NCBI RefSeq assembly: GCF_002101965.1
Contig: NZ_LQQA01000016.1
Coordinates: 1 to 48,941 of the forward strand
From: Mycolicibacterium wolinskyi
GTDB taxonomy: Bacteria > Actinomycetota > Actinomycetes > Mycobacteriales > Mycobacteriaceae
Length of the DNA: 48,941 bases
Direction of reading: 5' to 3'
In this document: in pieces, positions 15,565 through 26,589 of the stretch
Layout of the letters: every line of letters begins with the position of its first letter
Position numbering within the stretch: position 1 is the stretch's first letter
Translations under genes and position numbers: made by a program
Notes under the pieces: generated by a model
Told to the model about the DNA's origin: nothing
Database searches by the model: none
The model's input: only the letters and a program-made list of their open reading frames with translations

Positions 15565-16308
15565 ATGACTGCCCCCGACAGACCTGCACTGGCCGGGATG
15601 TCGATCGGCGCGGTATTGGACCTGCTGCGAGGCGACTTTCCGGATGTGACCATCTCCAAGATCCGGTTCCTTGAGGCCGAGGGACTGGTCACGCCGGAGC
15701 GCACCGCGTCGGGTTACCGGCGGTTCACCGCCTACGACTGCGCCCGGCTGCGGTTCATCCTGACCGCGCAGCGAGACCAGTACCTGCCGCTGAAGGTGAT
15801 CAAGGCACAGCTGGACGCGCAACCGGACGGTGAGCTGCCGCAGGCCGGATCCGCTTATGCCGTACCGCGTTTGGTCACGGTCGCCGGCGAGACCGACGGC
15901 GACGGCACGCCGGGCGTGTCGGCGGTGGCGCCGACCCAGGTGCGGCTGTCCCGGGAAGATCTGCTGGCCCGATCGGGCATCGACGAGGAGTTGTTGGGCG
16001 CCCTCGTCAAGAACGGCGTCATCACCACCGGGCCCGCCGGCCTGTTCGACGAGCATTCGGTGGTGATCGCCCAATGCGCGAGAGCACTGGCCGACTACGG
16101 GGTGGAGCCCCGGCATCTGCGGGCCTTCCGTTCGGCCGCCGACCGGCAGTCGGACCTCATCGCCCAGATCGCCGGACCGGTGGTCAAGGCGGACAAGGCG
16201 GGCGCCAGGGACCGGGCCGACGATTTGGCCCGCGAAGTGGCGGCGCTGGCGATCACGTTGCACACGTCGCTGATCAAGTCGGCCGTACGCGACGTTCTGG
16301 ATCGCTGA
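15565..16308 (+). CDS. ftsR: MerR-family regulator, FtsR-like (Rv1828)
   Basis: 247 residues from ATG 15565, five bases after the garA stop. The N-terminal winged HTH (about 12-80) includes TISKIRFLEAEGLVTPERTASGYRRF, unusual among MerR proteins in beginning with an extension. The rest is a long effector/dimer region without the metal-binding Cys of classical MerR. The Corynebacterium glutamicum ortholog, encoded beside odhI (garA), is FtsR, which activates ftsZ and affects morphology and chromosome segregation. Rv1828 is its mycobacterial equivalent. A 6-7-6 dyad lies just downstream at 16323-16341. Confidence 0.82.
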   Translation: MTAPDRPALAGMSIGAVLDLLRGDFPDVTISKIRFLEAEGLVTPERTASGYRRFTAYDCARLRFILTAQRDQYLPLKVIKAQLDAQPDGELPQAGSAYAVPRLVTVAGETDGDGTPGVSAVAPTQVRLSREDLLARSGIDEELLGALVKNGVITTGPAGLFDEHSVVIAQCARALADYGVEPRHLRAFRSAADRQSDLIAQIAGPVVKADKAGARDRADDLAREVAALAITLHTSLIKSAVRDVLDR

Positions 16309-16322
16309 GGATTAGACTCGTT

Positions 16323-16341
16323 TTGACGGCTACTTCGTCAA
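16323..16341. promoter_or_regulatory. Dyad TTGACG-N7-CGTCAA upstream of Rv1829 homolog
   Basis: A perfect 6-bp inverted repeat with a 7-bp spacer, in the 96-bp gap between the FtsR-like gene and the next gene. TAGACT (16313-16318) just upstream could be a -10. A MerR dimer site is possible, but no evidence links it to a particular regulator. Confidence 0.35.
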
Positions 16342-16404
16342 GGTCAGGTCCGCTTCGGATGAATCACGGACGAAACAGCACAGCGGTGCGGAGGGTAGGC
16401 ACAG

Positions 16405-16899
16405 ATGGCTGAGGTTCGGGTTGTCGGCATTCGCGTGGAGCAGCCGCAGAACCAGCCGGTGCTGCTGCTTCGCGAGTCCAATGGTGACCGTTACCTGCCG
16501 ATTTGGATCGGCCAGTCGGAGGCCGCCGCGATCGCGCTGGAACAGCAGGGCGTCGAGCCCGCCCGGCCGTTGACGCACGACCTGATCCGAGATCTCATTG
16601 CCGCGCTGGGGCATTCGCTCAAAGAGGTGCGCATCGTCGACCTGCAGGAAGGCACGTTCTACGCCGACCTGATCTTCGACCGCGACATCAAGGTGTCGGC
16701 CCGGCCGTCGGACTCGGTGGCGATCGCCCTGCGGGTCGGCGTGCCGATCTACGTCGAGGAGGCAGTGCTGGCCGAGGCCGGGCTGCTGATCCCCGACGAG
16801 AACGACGAGGAAGCGGCAGGCACCGTCCGCGAGGACGAGGTCGAGAAGTTCAAGGAGTTCCTCGACAGCGTGTCGCCGGACGATTTCAAGGCGACATGA
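16405..16899 (+). CDS. Bifunctional nuclease-family protein (DUF151, Rv1829-like)
   Basis: 164 residues from ATG 16405, with GGAGGGTAGG upstream as ribosome-binding site. The BFN/DUF151 domain covers about residues 5-130, with LPIWIGQSEAAAIALEQQG, RPLTHDLIRDLI and SARPSDSVAIALR, the hallmark blocks of the family. An acidic tail (NDEEAAGTVREDEVEKFKEF) follows. Plant relatives show RNase and DNase activity; bacterial members are often linked to MerR regulators, as here on both sides. Biological role in mycobacteria unknown. Confidence 0.9.
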   Translation: MAEVRVVGIRVEQPQNQPVLLLRESNGDRYLPIWIGQSEAAAIALEQQGVEPARPLTHDLIRDLIAALGHSLKEVRIVDLQEGTFYADLIFDRDIKVSARPSDSVAIALRVGVPIYVEEAVLAEAGLLIPDENDEEAAGTVREDEVEKFKEFLDSVSPDDFKAT

Positions 16900-17148
16900 G
16901 CTCGCCCCGCGTCGCTGAGCCGGCTGTGCCGGTTGAGGTCACGGATACGTCTCAACTGGCCTCATCGGTGTCGACACGCGGCGCGGGAGTCATTCAACGG
17001 GGAATCCGGCAGCCATACTTTGGTTGCAGCGAGCAGTCATGGCTCGACGGGAAGCGTATGCTCGACACACTCGGGCTTGTAGCAAACCGCCGCAGTGCAG
17101 GTCGTTGCGGTAGACCGCGGGCGAGTTCGAACGGCGAGAGGATTCACA

Positions 17149-17769
17149 GTGGGTGACACGCCACGGCAGGAAGAGCTGGATCTGACCACCGGAAGTGGGG
17201 CGGAGCCGCCCGTCAGGGTGTCCAGCGAACCTGTTCAAGCCGGGTTGTTCCCCGATGACTCCGTGCCGGACGAACTCGTCGGCTACCGCGGCCCGAGCGC
17301 GTGCCAGATCGCCGGCATCACCTACCGGCAACTCGACTACTGGGCCCGCACCTCGCTCGTGGTGCCCTCGATCCGGGGCGCGGCCGGTTCGGGCAGCCAG
17401 CGGCTGTACTCCTTCAAGGACATCCTCGTCCTCAAGATCGTCAAGCGCCTGCTGGACACCGGGATCTCCCTGCACAACATCCGCGTCGCGGTCGATCACC
17501 TGCGTCAGCGCGGTGTCCAGGATCTGGCCAACATCACCCTGTTCTCCGACGGCACCACGGTGTACGAATGCACGTCGGCAGAAGAGGTCGTCGACCTCCT
17601 GCAGGGCGGTCAGGGCGTGTTCGGCATCGCGGTGTCGGGTGCCATGCGCGAGTTGACCGGCGCGATCGCCGACTTCCCCGGCGAGCGTGCCGACGGCGGC
17701 GAGTCGATCGCGACCCCCGAGGACGAACTGGCCTCGCGGCGCAAGAGCCGCGATCGCAAGATCGGCTGA
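17149..17769 (+). CDS. resR: MerR-family regulator, ResR/McdR-like (Rv1830)
   Basis: 206 residues from GTG 17149, preceded by AGAGG. Earlier in-frame starts would add an unconserved-looking Arg-rich stretch, but an ATG-free longer form annotated for Rv1830 cannot be ruled out. The winged HTH is at about 45-115: GYRGPSACQIAGITYRQLDY, then the wing RGAAGSGSQRLYSFKDI and the LDTGISLHNIRVAVDHL dimer helix. The M. tuberculosis ortholog is under selection in drug-treated patients (antibiotic resilience) and its relatives affect division and growth genes. The C-terminal region binds no recognisable ligand motif. Confidence 0.85.
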   Translation: MGDTPRQEELDLTTGSGAEPPVRVSSEPVQAGLFPDDSVPDELVGYRGPSACQIAGITYRQLDYWARTSLVVPSIRGAAGSGSQRLYSFKDILVLKIVKRLLDTGISLHNIRVAVDHLRQRGVQDLANITLFSDGTTVYECTSAEEVVDLLQGGQGVFGIAVSGAMRELTGAIADFPGERADGGESIATPEDELASRRKSRDRKIG

Positions 17770-17821
17770 GCCCGCGCAAACTCTCTGAGCGGTAACGCTT
17801 CCGGCGTTGCGGCCGACGTTT

Positions 17822-17850
17822 CCCGCTCTGAGCGGGCGGACCGGTAGAAT
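17822..17850 (+). promoter_or_regulatory. Promoter region of the gcvP riboswitch transcript: dyad plus -10 TAGAAT
   Basis: A perfect dyad CCCGCT-CTG-AGCGGG (17822-17836) is followed by TAGAAT (17845-17850), a near-consensus -10. Transcription would start near 17857, about 13 nt before the riboswitch. The dyad may be the terminator of the upstream MerR gene or an operator. Confidence 0.6.
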
Positions 17851-17869
17851 CAGCAGCGCATCGCCCTTG

Positions 17870-18072
17870 TGCGGGAGAGTTCCGTGATCGCCAGTCACGG
17901 ACGCCGAAGGAGCAACACCTCTCCGTCAACCTCTCAGGCACCCAGGACCGCGCCAGGCCCCGATGCCTCTGGAAAGCGGTGCCGTTGTGGCGCCCGCCCA
18001 TGGGGAAAGGCCCACGACCTGGGCCGAATCTCTCAGGCGCCCGTGCGGGTCGACGACAGAGGGAGAGGGACG
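17870..18072 (+). ncRNA. Tandem glycine riboswitch
   Basis: The two glycine aptamers are recognisable by their conserved blocks. Aptamer 1 has GCGGGAGAG, CGCCGAAGGAGCAA, CCTCTCAGGC and CTCTGGAAAG. Aptamer 2 has GGGGAAAGG, GGCCGAATCTCTCAGGCG and GACAGAGGGAGAG, in the shortened actinobacterial form that lacks its own GGGAGAG opening. The RNA lies 44 nt upstream of gcvP, and glycine binding is expected to turn on expression of the glycine decarboxylase. The switching element cannot be resolved by eye; the 40 nt between aptamer and start codon contain the ribosome-binding site AGGGGAG. Confidence 0.93.
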
Positions 18073-18115
18073 GTAGTACGTCTCGTACGTCTACGCCTCG
18101 ATCAGGGGAGAGATC

Positions 18116-20947
<2,832 letters not shown>

Positions 20948-20957
20948 CGACGGCTGT

Positions 20958-20997
20958 TTCCGGCCTACCTCGTCTGTTGTGCCGAGGTAGGCCGGAA
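20958..20997. terminator. Bidirectional terminator between gcvP and the VWA gene
   Basis: A perfect 15-bp stem (TTCCGGCCTACCTCG at 20958-20972, complement at 20983-20997) with a 10-nt loop, centred in the 67-bp gap between two convergent genes. It carries no T-tract. Confidence 0.85.
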
Positions 20998-21014
20998 CGC
21001 GTCTGCGGAAGCGG

Positions 21015-23339
21015 TCAGCCCAGCAGGGTAGTGATCGCGGTGGTCAGTTCGGGCGACGCCGAGCTGGCCACGTTCTGGTAGCTGCCGCCGCTGATCTGGG
21101 CGACGGCCTCCCACGTGGCACGGTCGGAGTCGCCGCCGAAGTCGATGACGTTCACCGCGACCGGACGAGCCTGTTCGAACGCGCCGCGCACGAACTCCTG
21201 CAGCCCCGCACCGTCCAGGCTCTGGTCGGTGTGTGGGCCGGTGGTGATCACCAGGATCGAATTGGCCCGGCCGTCTTTGTAATTCGCCATCGCCTCGTTG
21301 TAGACAAGCCGCAGCGTGGTGAACGAAACCGCCCCGCCACTCGACGCGGACTGATCGTCGAGGGTCGAGCTGAGCACCTGTGACCGCGCGCGCCCGCTGA
21401 CGGGTTCGGCCAGCGGTCCTAGCGACACCTCGGAGCGTCCCTCGGTGCCGTCGAACGTCCACAGGCCCACCTCGGATGTCGCGGGCAGTGCCTTGAGCCG
21501 GCTGTTGAGTGCCGCGACGACGTTCGCCAGCCGGGATTTGCCGCCTTCCTCGGTCGGCATCGACTGGTCGAGCATGATCGTCACGGCCGGGCTCTCGGCG
21601 GGGGCGGCCGTCGCGTTGGCCAGCGTGACGCGCATCGAGTTGTCGCTGACCGACAGCGGCGCGGCGAGCGGCCCGAAGTCGGTGACATCGCTGGAGGGCG
21701 GCGTGGTGCCCTCGGCCCGGAAGCCGGCCTTGGCGAGTTCGCCCAGTTGCTCGGGCTTGCGCAGGTAGCGGGCGAATTCACTGGCGGCGGTGACCTGTTC
21801 CTGCTCGAGCCAGTCACCGGCCAGCAGCACGGCGGGGTAATCGGCGACGGCCGTCGGCCCGTCCGGCACCCAGCCGGCCAACGAGTCCTTGGCGTCGCCG
21901 AGAGTCGCGGCATGCGTGAACAACTGCTGCTCGGTGGTGGCCACCGCGTGGACCGGAGCGGCCGCGGGATCGGACGCGTTGAGCATCGCGTCGAAGGCGG
22001 TCCCCAGTTCACCGTCGTCGAGTTTGGGTTGTCCGCCCAGGAGGGTGTTGACCCCGCTCATGCCTGCCGTCGGGGGTGACCCGGGCGGGGCGGACTCCGT
22101 CGCGACGGCTTCGGCGGCCAGATACGCCGCATCGCCGTTGTTGCGGTTGGGCAGGGCCAGTTTCAGCGTTCCCCAGCCCGGCAGCCGCAGCCCGTTCATC
22201 GCGGCCGGGTTGCTCTGCAGTTCCGGCAGCTTCGCCCAGTTCTGCCGGCCGAGAGCGTCTTTGAGCTGAGGGGAGACGGCGAGCAGAACCGGTGAGGTGA
22301 CCAGTGACCGGCTGTCACTGACGGTCTCGGCGCCCGCGGTGGCTTCGAGCCGGGCCGCGGCGATACTGCTCGACGGAATCCACAACGCAGGTCGGTCACC
22401 GAGTTCGCTCGGCCAGGTGTTCGCGAAACCGCTCACCACCCGGTCGGATTCGGCCGATTGCACCCGTACCTTGACGCAGCGGTCACCGACCGGGCTCGCC
22501 GATTCGTTGTACTTGTTGGCCAAGGTTTCGACGTGCGACGAGATGGTCGGATCGGCGATCACGGCCACGCCGAGTTCACCGGCGACACAGCGTGCCGCCG
22601 CGGCGTCGCTGCGATCCGACAGGACGTCGCCGAAGAACTTCCACAGGATCACCCCGGCGACCACCGCCACGACGGTGACGAGGGCCGCGATCACCCCGAC
22701 GCTGACACCGCGGCGTCCCGACGCCACCGCTCGGTGGCTACCCGTCCATTCGCCGTCCCAGTCGCCGCCACGTGCCCGGCGGGACGGCGTGGATGGCGGA
22801 GGTGGTGGTCCGGCCGCACTCAGCTTCGCGGTCGGAGCGTCGCGGTCGTCGTCTTCGGGGTAGCCGTCGGCATACTCGTCGGCATACTCATTGGCGTAAT
22901 CATCGCCGTACTCGTCGGCATAGTCGTCGGTGTAGTCCGAATCCGAGTAATCCGGGTAGTCGGAGTCGCCGCCCGAATAATCGTCGGCGTCATCGGCGTC
23001 ATCGGCGTACCGGTGCGGGCGGCGCCCGGGTTCAGGACGGTACCCACGATCGCTCGGATACTCGGGCTGCGGCGGCTGGTAGCCGCGATCCTCCCGATAG
23101 CCGGGATCGGGTCGATGCCCCGCCTCCCGTTCGTACCCATGGTCGGGTTCGTCGGCCTGCGGATACTCCGAACGCCCGTAGTCGGACGGACCGTAGCCGC
23201 CCCGGTCGTAGTCGGATTCGTACCCGGGCTCGCGGTACGACTCGTGACGGCCCGGCGTTTCGTACCCGGCGTCGTGGCCGGGCCCGAAATCGGGCTCGTC
23301 CGCGGAGTCTTCGGGGTCGGGAATGCTGTGCCTACCCAT
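21015..23339 (-). CDS. Membrane-anchored VWA protein with substrate-binding-like domain and Tyr/Asp-rich cytoplasmic tail (Rv1836c-like)
   Basis: 774 residues from ATG 23339, with GAGGGG upstream. Order: a low-complexity cytoplasmic region (1-205) very rich in Tyr, Asp, Glu and Pro, a membrane helix (about 211-233), a periplasmic solute-binding-like domain (about 245-545) and a von Willebrand A domain (about 580-774). The VWA metal site is degenerate: Asp591-x-Ser593-x-Pro595 replaces the canonical DxSxS. The M. tuberculosis counterpart is also next to glcB. Tyr-rich acidic tails may scaffold or be phosphorylated; no function is established. It is probably in one transcript with glcB. Confidence 0.82.
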   Translation of the reverse strand: MGRHSIPDPEDSADEPDFGPGHDAGYETPGRHESYREPGYESDYDRGGYGPSDYGRSEYPQADEPDHGYEREAGHRPDPGYREDRGYQPPQPEYPSDRGYRPEPGRRPHRYADDADDADDYSGGDSDYPDYSDSDYTDDYADEYGDDYANEYADEYADGYPEDDDRDAPTAKLSAAGPPPPPSTPSRRARGGDWDGEWTGSHRAVASGRRGVSVGVIAALVTVVAVVAGVILWKFFGDVLSDRSDAAAARCVAGELGVAVIADPTISSHVETLANKYNESASPVGDRCVKVRVQSAESDRVVSGFANTWPSELGDRPALWIPSSSIAAARLEATAGAETVSDSRSLVTSPVLLAVSPQLKDALGRQNWAKLPELQSNPAAMNGLRLPGWGTLKLALPNRNNGDAAYLAAEAVATESAPPGSPPTAGMSGVNTLLGGQPKLDDGELGTAFDAMLNASDPAAAPVHAVATTEQQLFTHAATLGDAKDSLAGWVPDGPTAVADYPAVLLAGDWLEQEQVTAASEFARYLRKPEQLGELAKAGFRAEGTTPPSSDVTDFGPLAAPLSVSDNSMRVTLANATAAPAESPAVTIMLDQSMPTEEGGKSRLANVVAALNSRLKALPATSEVGLWTFDGTEGRSEVSLGPLAEPVSGRARSQVLSSTLDDQSASSGGAVSFTTLRLVYNEAMANYKDGRANSILVITTGPHTDQSLDGAGLQEFVRGAFEQARPVAVNVIDFGGDSDRATWEAVAQISGGSYQNVASSASPELTTAITTLLG
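22858..22975 (-). repeat. Degenerate repeat encoding the Tyr/Asp/Glu tract
   Basis: Short near-repeats of the 12-base word TACTCGTCGGCA (plus strand) with variants encode DEYA/DDYA/NEYA/DGYP units. The copy number of such imperfect units is likely to vary between strains. Confidence 0.65.
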
Positions 23340-23385
23340 TCCTAACCCCTCGACTCGTCACTCATCCGGCCCCGCCGAAGTCTAA

Positions 23386-25614
23386 TCACTGGGCAGCGGT
23401 GCTCGCTTTGAACTCGCGGCGGCGCCGGTGCAGGATCGGCTCGGTGTAGCCGTTGGGCTGCTCGGTGCCGGACAGGATCAGCTCCTGCGCCGCGGCGAAG
23501 GCGATGCTGGCCTCCGGGTTGGGCGCCATCGGCAGGTAGGCGGGATCCTTCGAGTTCTGTTCGTCGACCACCGCGGCCATCCGGCGCAGGCTCGCCTTGA
23601 CGTCCTCGGCAGTTATGACGCCGTGGCGCAGCCAGTTCGCCAGCAGCTGGCTCGAAATACGCAGCGTGGCGCGGTCTTCCATCAGTGCGACGTCGTGGAT
23701 GTCGGGCACCTTCGAGCAGCCGACGCCTGCGTCGATCCAGCGCACCACGTAGCCGAGGATCGACTGGCAGTTGTTGTCGACCTCCTCGTGGATCTCTTCC
23801 GGCGACCACGTCAGCGACGAGTCGGCGAGCGGGATCGTCAGCAGATCTTCGAGCTTGCCGCGCTTCTTGCCGGTCAGCTCCTTCTGCACCGCGAACACGT
23901 CCACCTGGTGGTAGTGCATCGCGTGCAGGGTCGCCGCGGTCGGCGACGGCACCCACGCCGTGGTGGCACCGGCCTTGGGCTGTCCGATCTTCTGTTCGAC
24001 CATGTCGGCCATCAGGTCGGTCATGGCCCACATGCCCTTGCCGATCTGGGCCTTGCCGGACAAGCCGGCCGCCAGACCCACATCGACGTTGGCGTCCTCG
24101 TACGCCTTGATCCACGGCTGGCTCTTCATGGTGCCCTTGCGCACCATCGGGCCCGCCTCCATCGAGGTGTGGATCTCGTCGCCGGTGCGGTCCAGGAATC
24201 CGGTGTTGATGAAGACCACGCGGTCGGCGGCGGCTTTGATGCACGCCTTGAGGTTGACCGTGGTGCGGCGTTCCTCGTCCATGATGCCGACCTTGAGGGT
24301 GGCCTCGGGCAGCCCGAGCACGTCTTCGACGCGGCTGAACAGCTCACATGTGAACGCCACCTCGTCGGGCCCGTGCATCTTGGGCTTGACGATGTACACC
24401 GAGCCGGTGCGGCTGTTGCGCAACGGGCCGTTGGCCCCGTCGTTGTCCGCGCCGTCCTTCAAGCCGTGCATCGCGATCAGGCTCGTGAACAGCGCGTCCT
24501 GGATGCCTTCGAACACCTCGTTCCCGTCGGCGTCGACGATCGCGTCGTTGGTCATGAGGTGACCGACGTTGCGCACGAACAGCAGGCTGCGGCCGGGCAG
24601 CGTGAGCTCACCCTCGCCGTCCGGTGTCGTGAAGGTGCGGTCCTCGTTGAGGACGCGGGTGAACGTCTTGTCACCCTTGCTGACCTCTTCGGACAGATCG
24701 CCGCGGTTCAGGCCCAGCCAGTTGCGGTAGCCCAGCACCTTGTCGTCGGCGTCGACCGCGGCGACCGAGTCCTCGAAGTCCATGATCGTGGTGATCGCGG
24801 ACTCCAGCACGACGTCCTTGATGCCCGCGGCGTCGGTGGCGCCGACGGGGGAGTCGGGGTCGATCAGGATCTCGATGTGCAGGCCGTGGTTGCGCAGTAG
24901 CACCGACCACTGGGGCTTGCCGAGCTCACCGGTGTAGCCGACGAATTGCTCGGGCGTCGCGAGCCCGCTCGACAGGTCGTCGCCGTAGGTCACGAGCAAC
25001 TGTCCGTCGTCGATCTTGAGGCCGGTCGCCTCGCTCCACGAACCGGCCGCGAGCGGCACGGCCTCGTCGAGGAACTTGCGGGCGTAGGCGATCACCTTGT
25101 CGCCACGCACAGTGTTGTATCCGCCGTCAGTACCCGGCCGTACCTTCTCCGCGCCGTCCTCCTCAGAGATGACGTCGGTGCCGTACAGCGCGTCGTACAG
25201 CGAGCCCCACCGCGCGTTGGCGGCGTTGAGCGCGAACCGGGCGTTGAGGATCGGCACCACGAGCTGCGGGCCCGCGGTGGTGGTGATCTCGTCGTCGACA
25301 CCGGCCGTGGTGATCGTGAAGTCGTCGGGCTCGGGCAGCAGGTAGCCGATATCGGTGAGGAACTGCTTGTAGGCAGCCGGGTCGACCGGTTCGAGCACGT
25401 GCGAGCGGTGCCACTTGTCGATCTGGGCCTGCAGTTCGTCGCGACGGGCCAGCAGGTCCTGGTTCTGCGGGGTGAGGTCGGCGACCACCTTGTCCACGCC
25501 GGACCAGAAGGTGTCGGGGTCGATGCCGGTTCCGGGCAGCGCCTCATTCGTGATGAAGTCGTGCAACACGCGCGCGACGCGCAGATTTCCGACCGTCACA
25601 CGATCGCTGGTCAT
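23386..25614 (-). CDS. glcB: Malate synthase G
   Basis: 742 residues from ATG 25614, with GGGAGGAAAGC immediately upstream, an excellent ribosome-binding site. Full family length (M. tuberculosis GlcB 741). It condenses glyoxylate and acetyl-CoA to malate in the glyoxylate shunt. Recognisable blocks include MTSDRVTVGNLRVARVLHDF at the N-terminus, TTIMDFEDSVAAVDADDKV, LNRGDLSEEVSKGDK, IGIMDEERRTTVNLKACIK and the C-terminal VDNNCQSILGYVVRWIDAGVG, which contributes active-site residues. The gene is followed by the VWA gene 47 bp downstream and preceded by the conserved unknown, all on the minus strand. Confidence 0.97.
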   Translation of the reverse strand: MTSDRVTVGNLRVARVLHDFITNEALPGTGIDPDTFWSGVDKVVADLTPQNQDLLARRDELQAQIDKWHRSHVLEPVDPAAYKQFLTDIGYLLPEPDDFTITTAGVDDEITTTAGPQLVVPILNARFALNAANARWGSLYDALYGTDVISEEDGAEKVRPGTDGGYNTVRGDKVIAYARKFLDEAVPLAAGSWSEATGLKIDDGQLLVTYGDDLSSGLATPEQFVGYTGELGKPQWSVLLRNHGLHIEILIDPDSPVGATDAAGIKDVVLESAITTIMDFEDSVAAVDADDKVLGYRNWLGLNRGDLSEEVSKGDKTFTRVLNEDRTFTTPDGEGELTLPGRSLLFVRNVGHLMTNDAIVDADGNEVFEGIQDALFTSLIAMHGLKDGADNDGANGPLRNSRTGSVYIVKPKMHGPDEVAFTCELFSRVEDVLGLPEATLKVGIMDEERRTTVNLKACIKAAADRVVFINTGFLDRTGDEIHTSMEAGPMVRKGTMKSQPWIKAYEDANVDVGLAAGLSGKAQIGKGMWAMTDLMADMVEQKIGQPKAGATTAWVPSPTAATLHAMHYHQVDVFAVQKELTGKKRGKLEDLLTIPLADSSLTWSPEEIHEEVDNNCQSILGYVVRWIDAGVGCSKVPDIHDVALMEDRATLRISSQLLANWLRHGVITAEDVKASLRRMAAVVDEQNSKDPAYLPMAPNPEASIAFAAAQELILSGTEQPNGYTEPILHRRRREFKASTAAQ

Positions 25615-25665
25615 GCTTTCCTCCCTCGGCTCCAGACACCGCGCGGCGCCTGCCGTTTATCCAGC

Positions 25666-26589
25666 TTACCCATCGGTAACGTCGGCTTTTTCACCGTCCG
25701 CGCTGATGAGTAACAGCTCACATCGGTTTGCCAGAGTGGCCCGCAGCGGGGCGGCCCTCTCGGCGATCTCCTGTTGGGCCCGGACGTATTCGGCACGCCC
25801 GGCCGGTGTTTCGATGGGGATCGGCTCGAAACCATAGCGCCTCAGGTCGTATGGACTCGCGCACATGTCCACCGCCCGCGCGTCGGCGGCGAGCTCGAGC
25901 GCATCGACCACCAGTTCAGAAGACACCAGCGGGCCCAGTTTGTACGCCCACTTGTACAGGTCCATCGCCGCATGGATACAGCCCGGCTGCTCGGCGCTGA
26001 GCTGCGCTTCTCGGCTGAGTTGGCGGTCGTTGCGGACGGCGGCCGGTTCGGTGAAGAACCGGAACGCGTCGAAGTGGCTGCACCGCAACGGCATCGAGTC
26101 GACCACGGCGTCGGTGTCGGCCGCGCCGAGCCGCAGCGGGACCTGCGGGTGGCGAACCGCGCCGGTGCGATACACCATGGCCCACTCGTGCAGCCCGAAG
26201 CAGTTCAGCCGGGCCGGGCGCGCGGCTGTGGCGCGCAACAGCGACGCGATGAACCGCACCGTTTCCGTGCGGGCCGCGAGGTGGTCGCGGGTGACGGTGA
26301 CGCCGTCGGCGCAGCGGCCGTACCCGCTCGCGTCGAGATAGCGGCGTGCGGACGGGCCGGACAGCACCACCCGGAACCCCGGATGCCAACGACGCAGTTG
26401 ACGGGGCCGCAGGCTGTAGTAGGTGAACAGGAAGTCCCACACCGGGTGGGCTTCTCCGCGTTCCTGCCGGCGCACGTGCGGCGCGAGAAACGTCTCGACC
26501 CGCTCGCGATGACGCTGTTCGGCCGCGGTCCACTCGGATTCGTCGAGAATCCGGGTGACCAGGGTGGCGACGGGCGCCAGCTCAGACAC
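25666..26589 (-). CDS. Conserved actinobacterial protein of unknown function
   Basis: 307 residues from GTG 26589, which overlaps the stop of the upstream CBS gene by 8 bp (GTGTCTGA), indicating translational coupling. The protein is Arg- and Ala-rich with no signal peptide or membrane helix. Conserved-looking stretches are HPVWDFLFTYYSLRPRQLRRWHPG near the N-terminus, LNCFGLHEWAMVY centrally, and PLRCSHFDAFRFFTEPA. I recall relatives in actinobacteria that databases label 3-methyladenine DNA glycosylase, but I see no HhH or AlkA/MPG motif, so I do not assign that activity. The Tyr/Trp/His cluster suggests a ligand-binding enzyme. Confidence 0.72.
   Translation of the reverse strand: MSELAPVATLVTRILDESEWTAAEQRHRERVETFLAPHVRRQERGEAHPVWDFLFTYYSLRPRQLRRWHPGFRVVLSGPSARRYLDASGYGRCADGVTVTRDHLAARTETVRFIASLLRATAARPARLNCFGLHEWAMVYRTGAVRHPQVPLRLGAADTDAVVDSMPLRCSHFDAFRFFTEPAAVRNDRQLSREAQLSAEQPGCIHAAMDLYKWAYKLGPLVSSELVVDALELAADARAVDMCASPYDLRRYGFEPIPIETPAGRAEYVRAQQEIAERAAPLRATLANRCELLLISADGEKADVTDG

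Noticed and set aside
16900..17148. Short gene between the bifunctional nuclease and ResR-like genes
   Set aside because: No frame with plausible composition or ribosome-binding site; only weak -10-like words (for example TATGCT at 17057-17062) are visible.
23428..24900. 490-codon open frame antisense to glcB
   Set aside because: Composition is rich in Asp, His, Arg and Val without recognisable domains; malate synthase on the other strand is unambiguous.
25666..26589. 3-methyladenine DNA glycosylase
   Set aside because: Databases may use this name for relatives, but no helix-hairpin-helix or MPG active-site motif can be seen.
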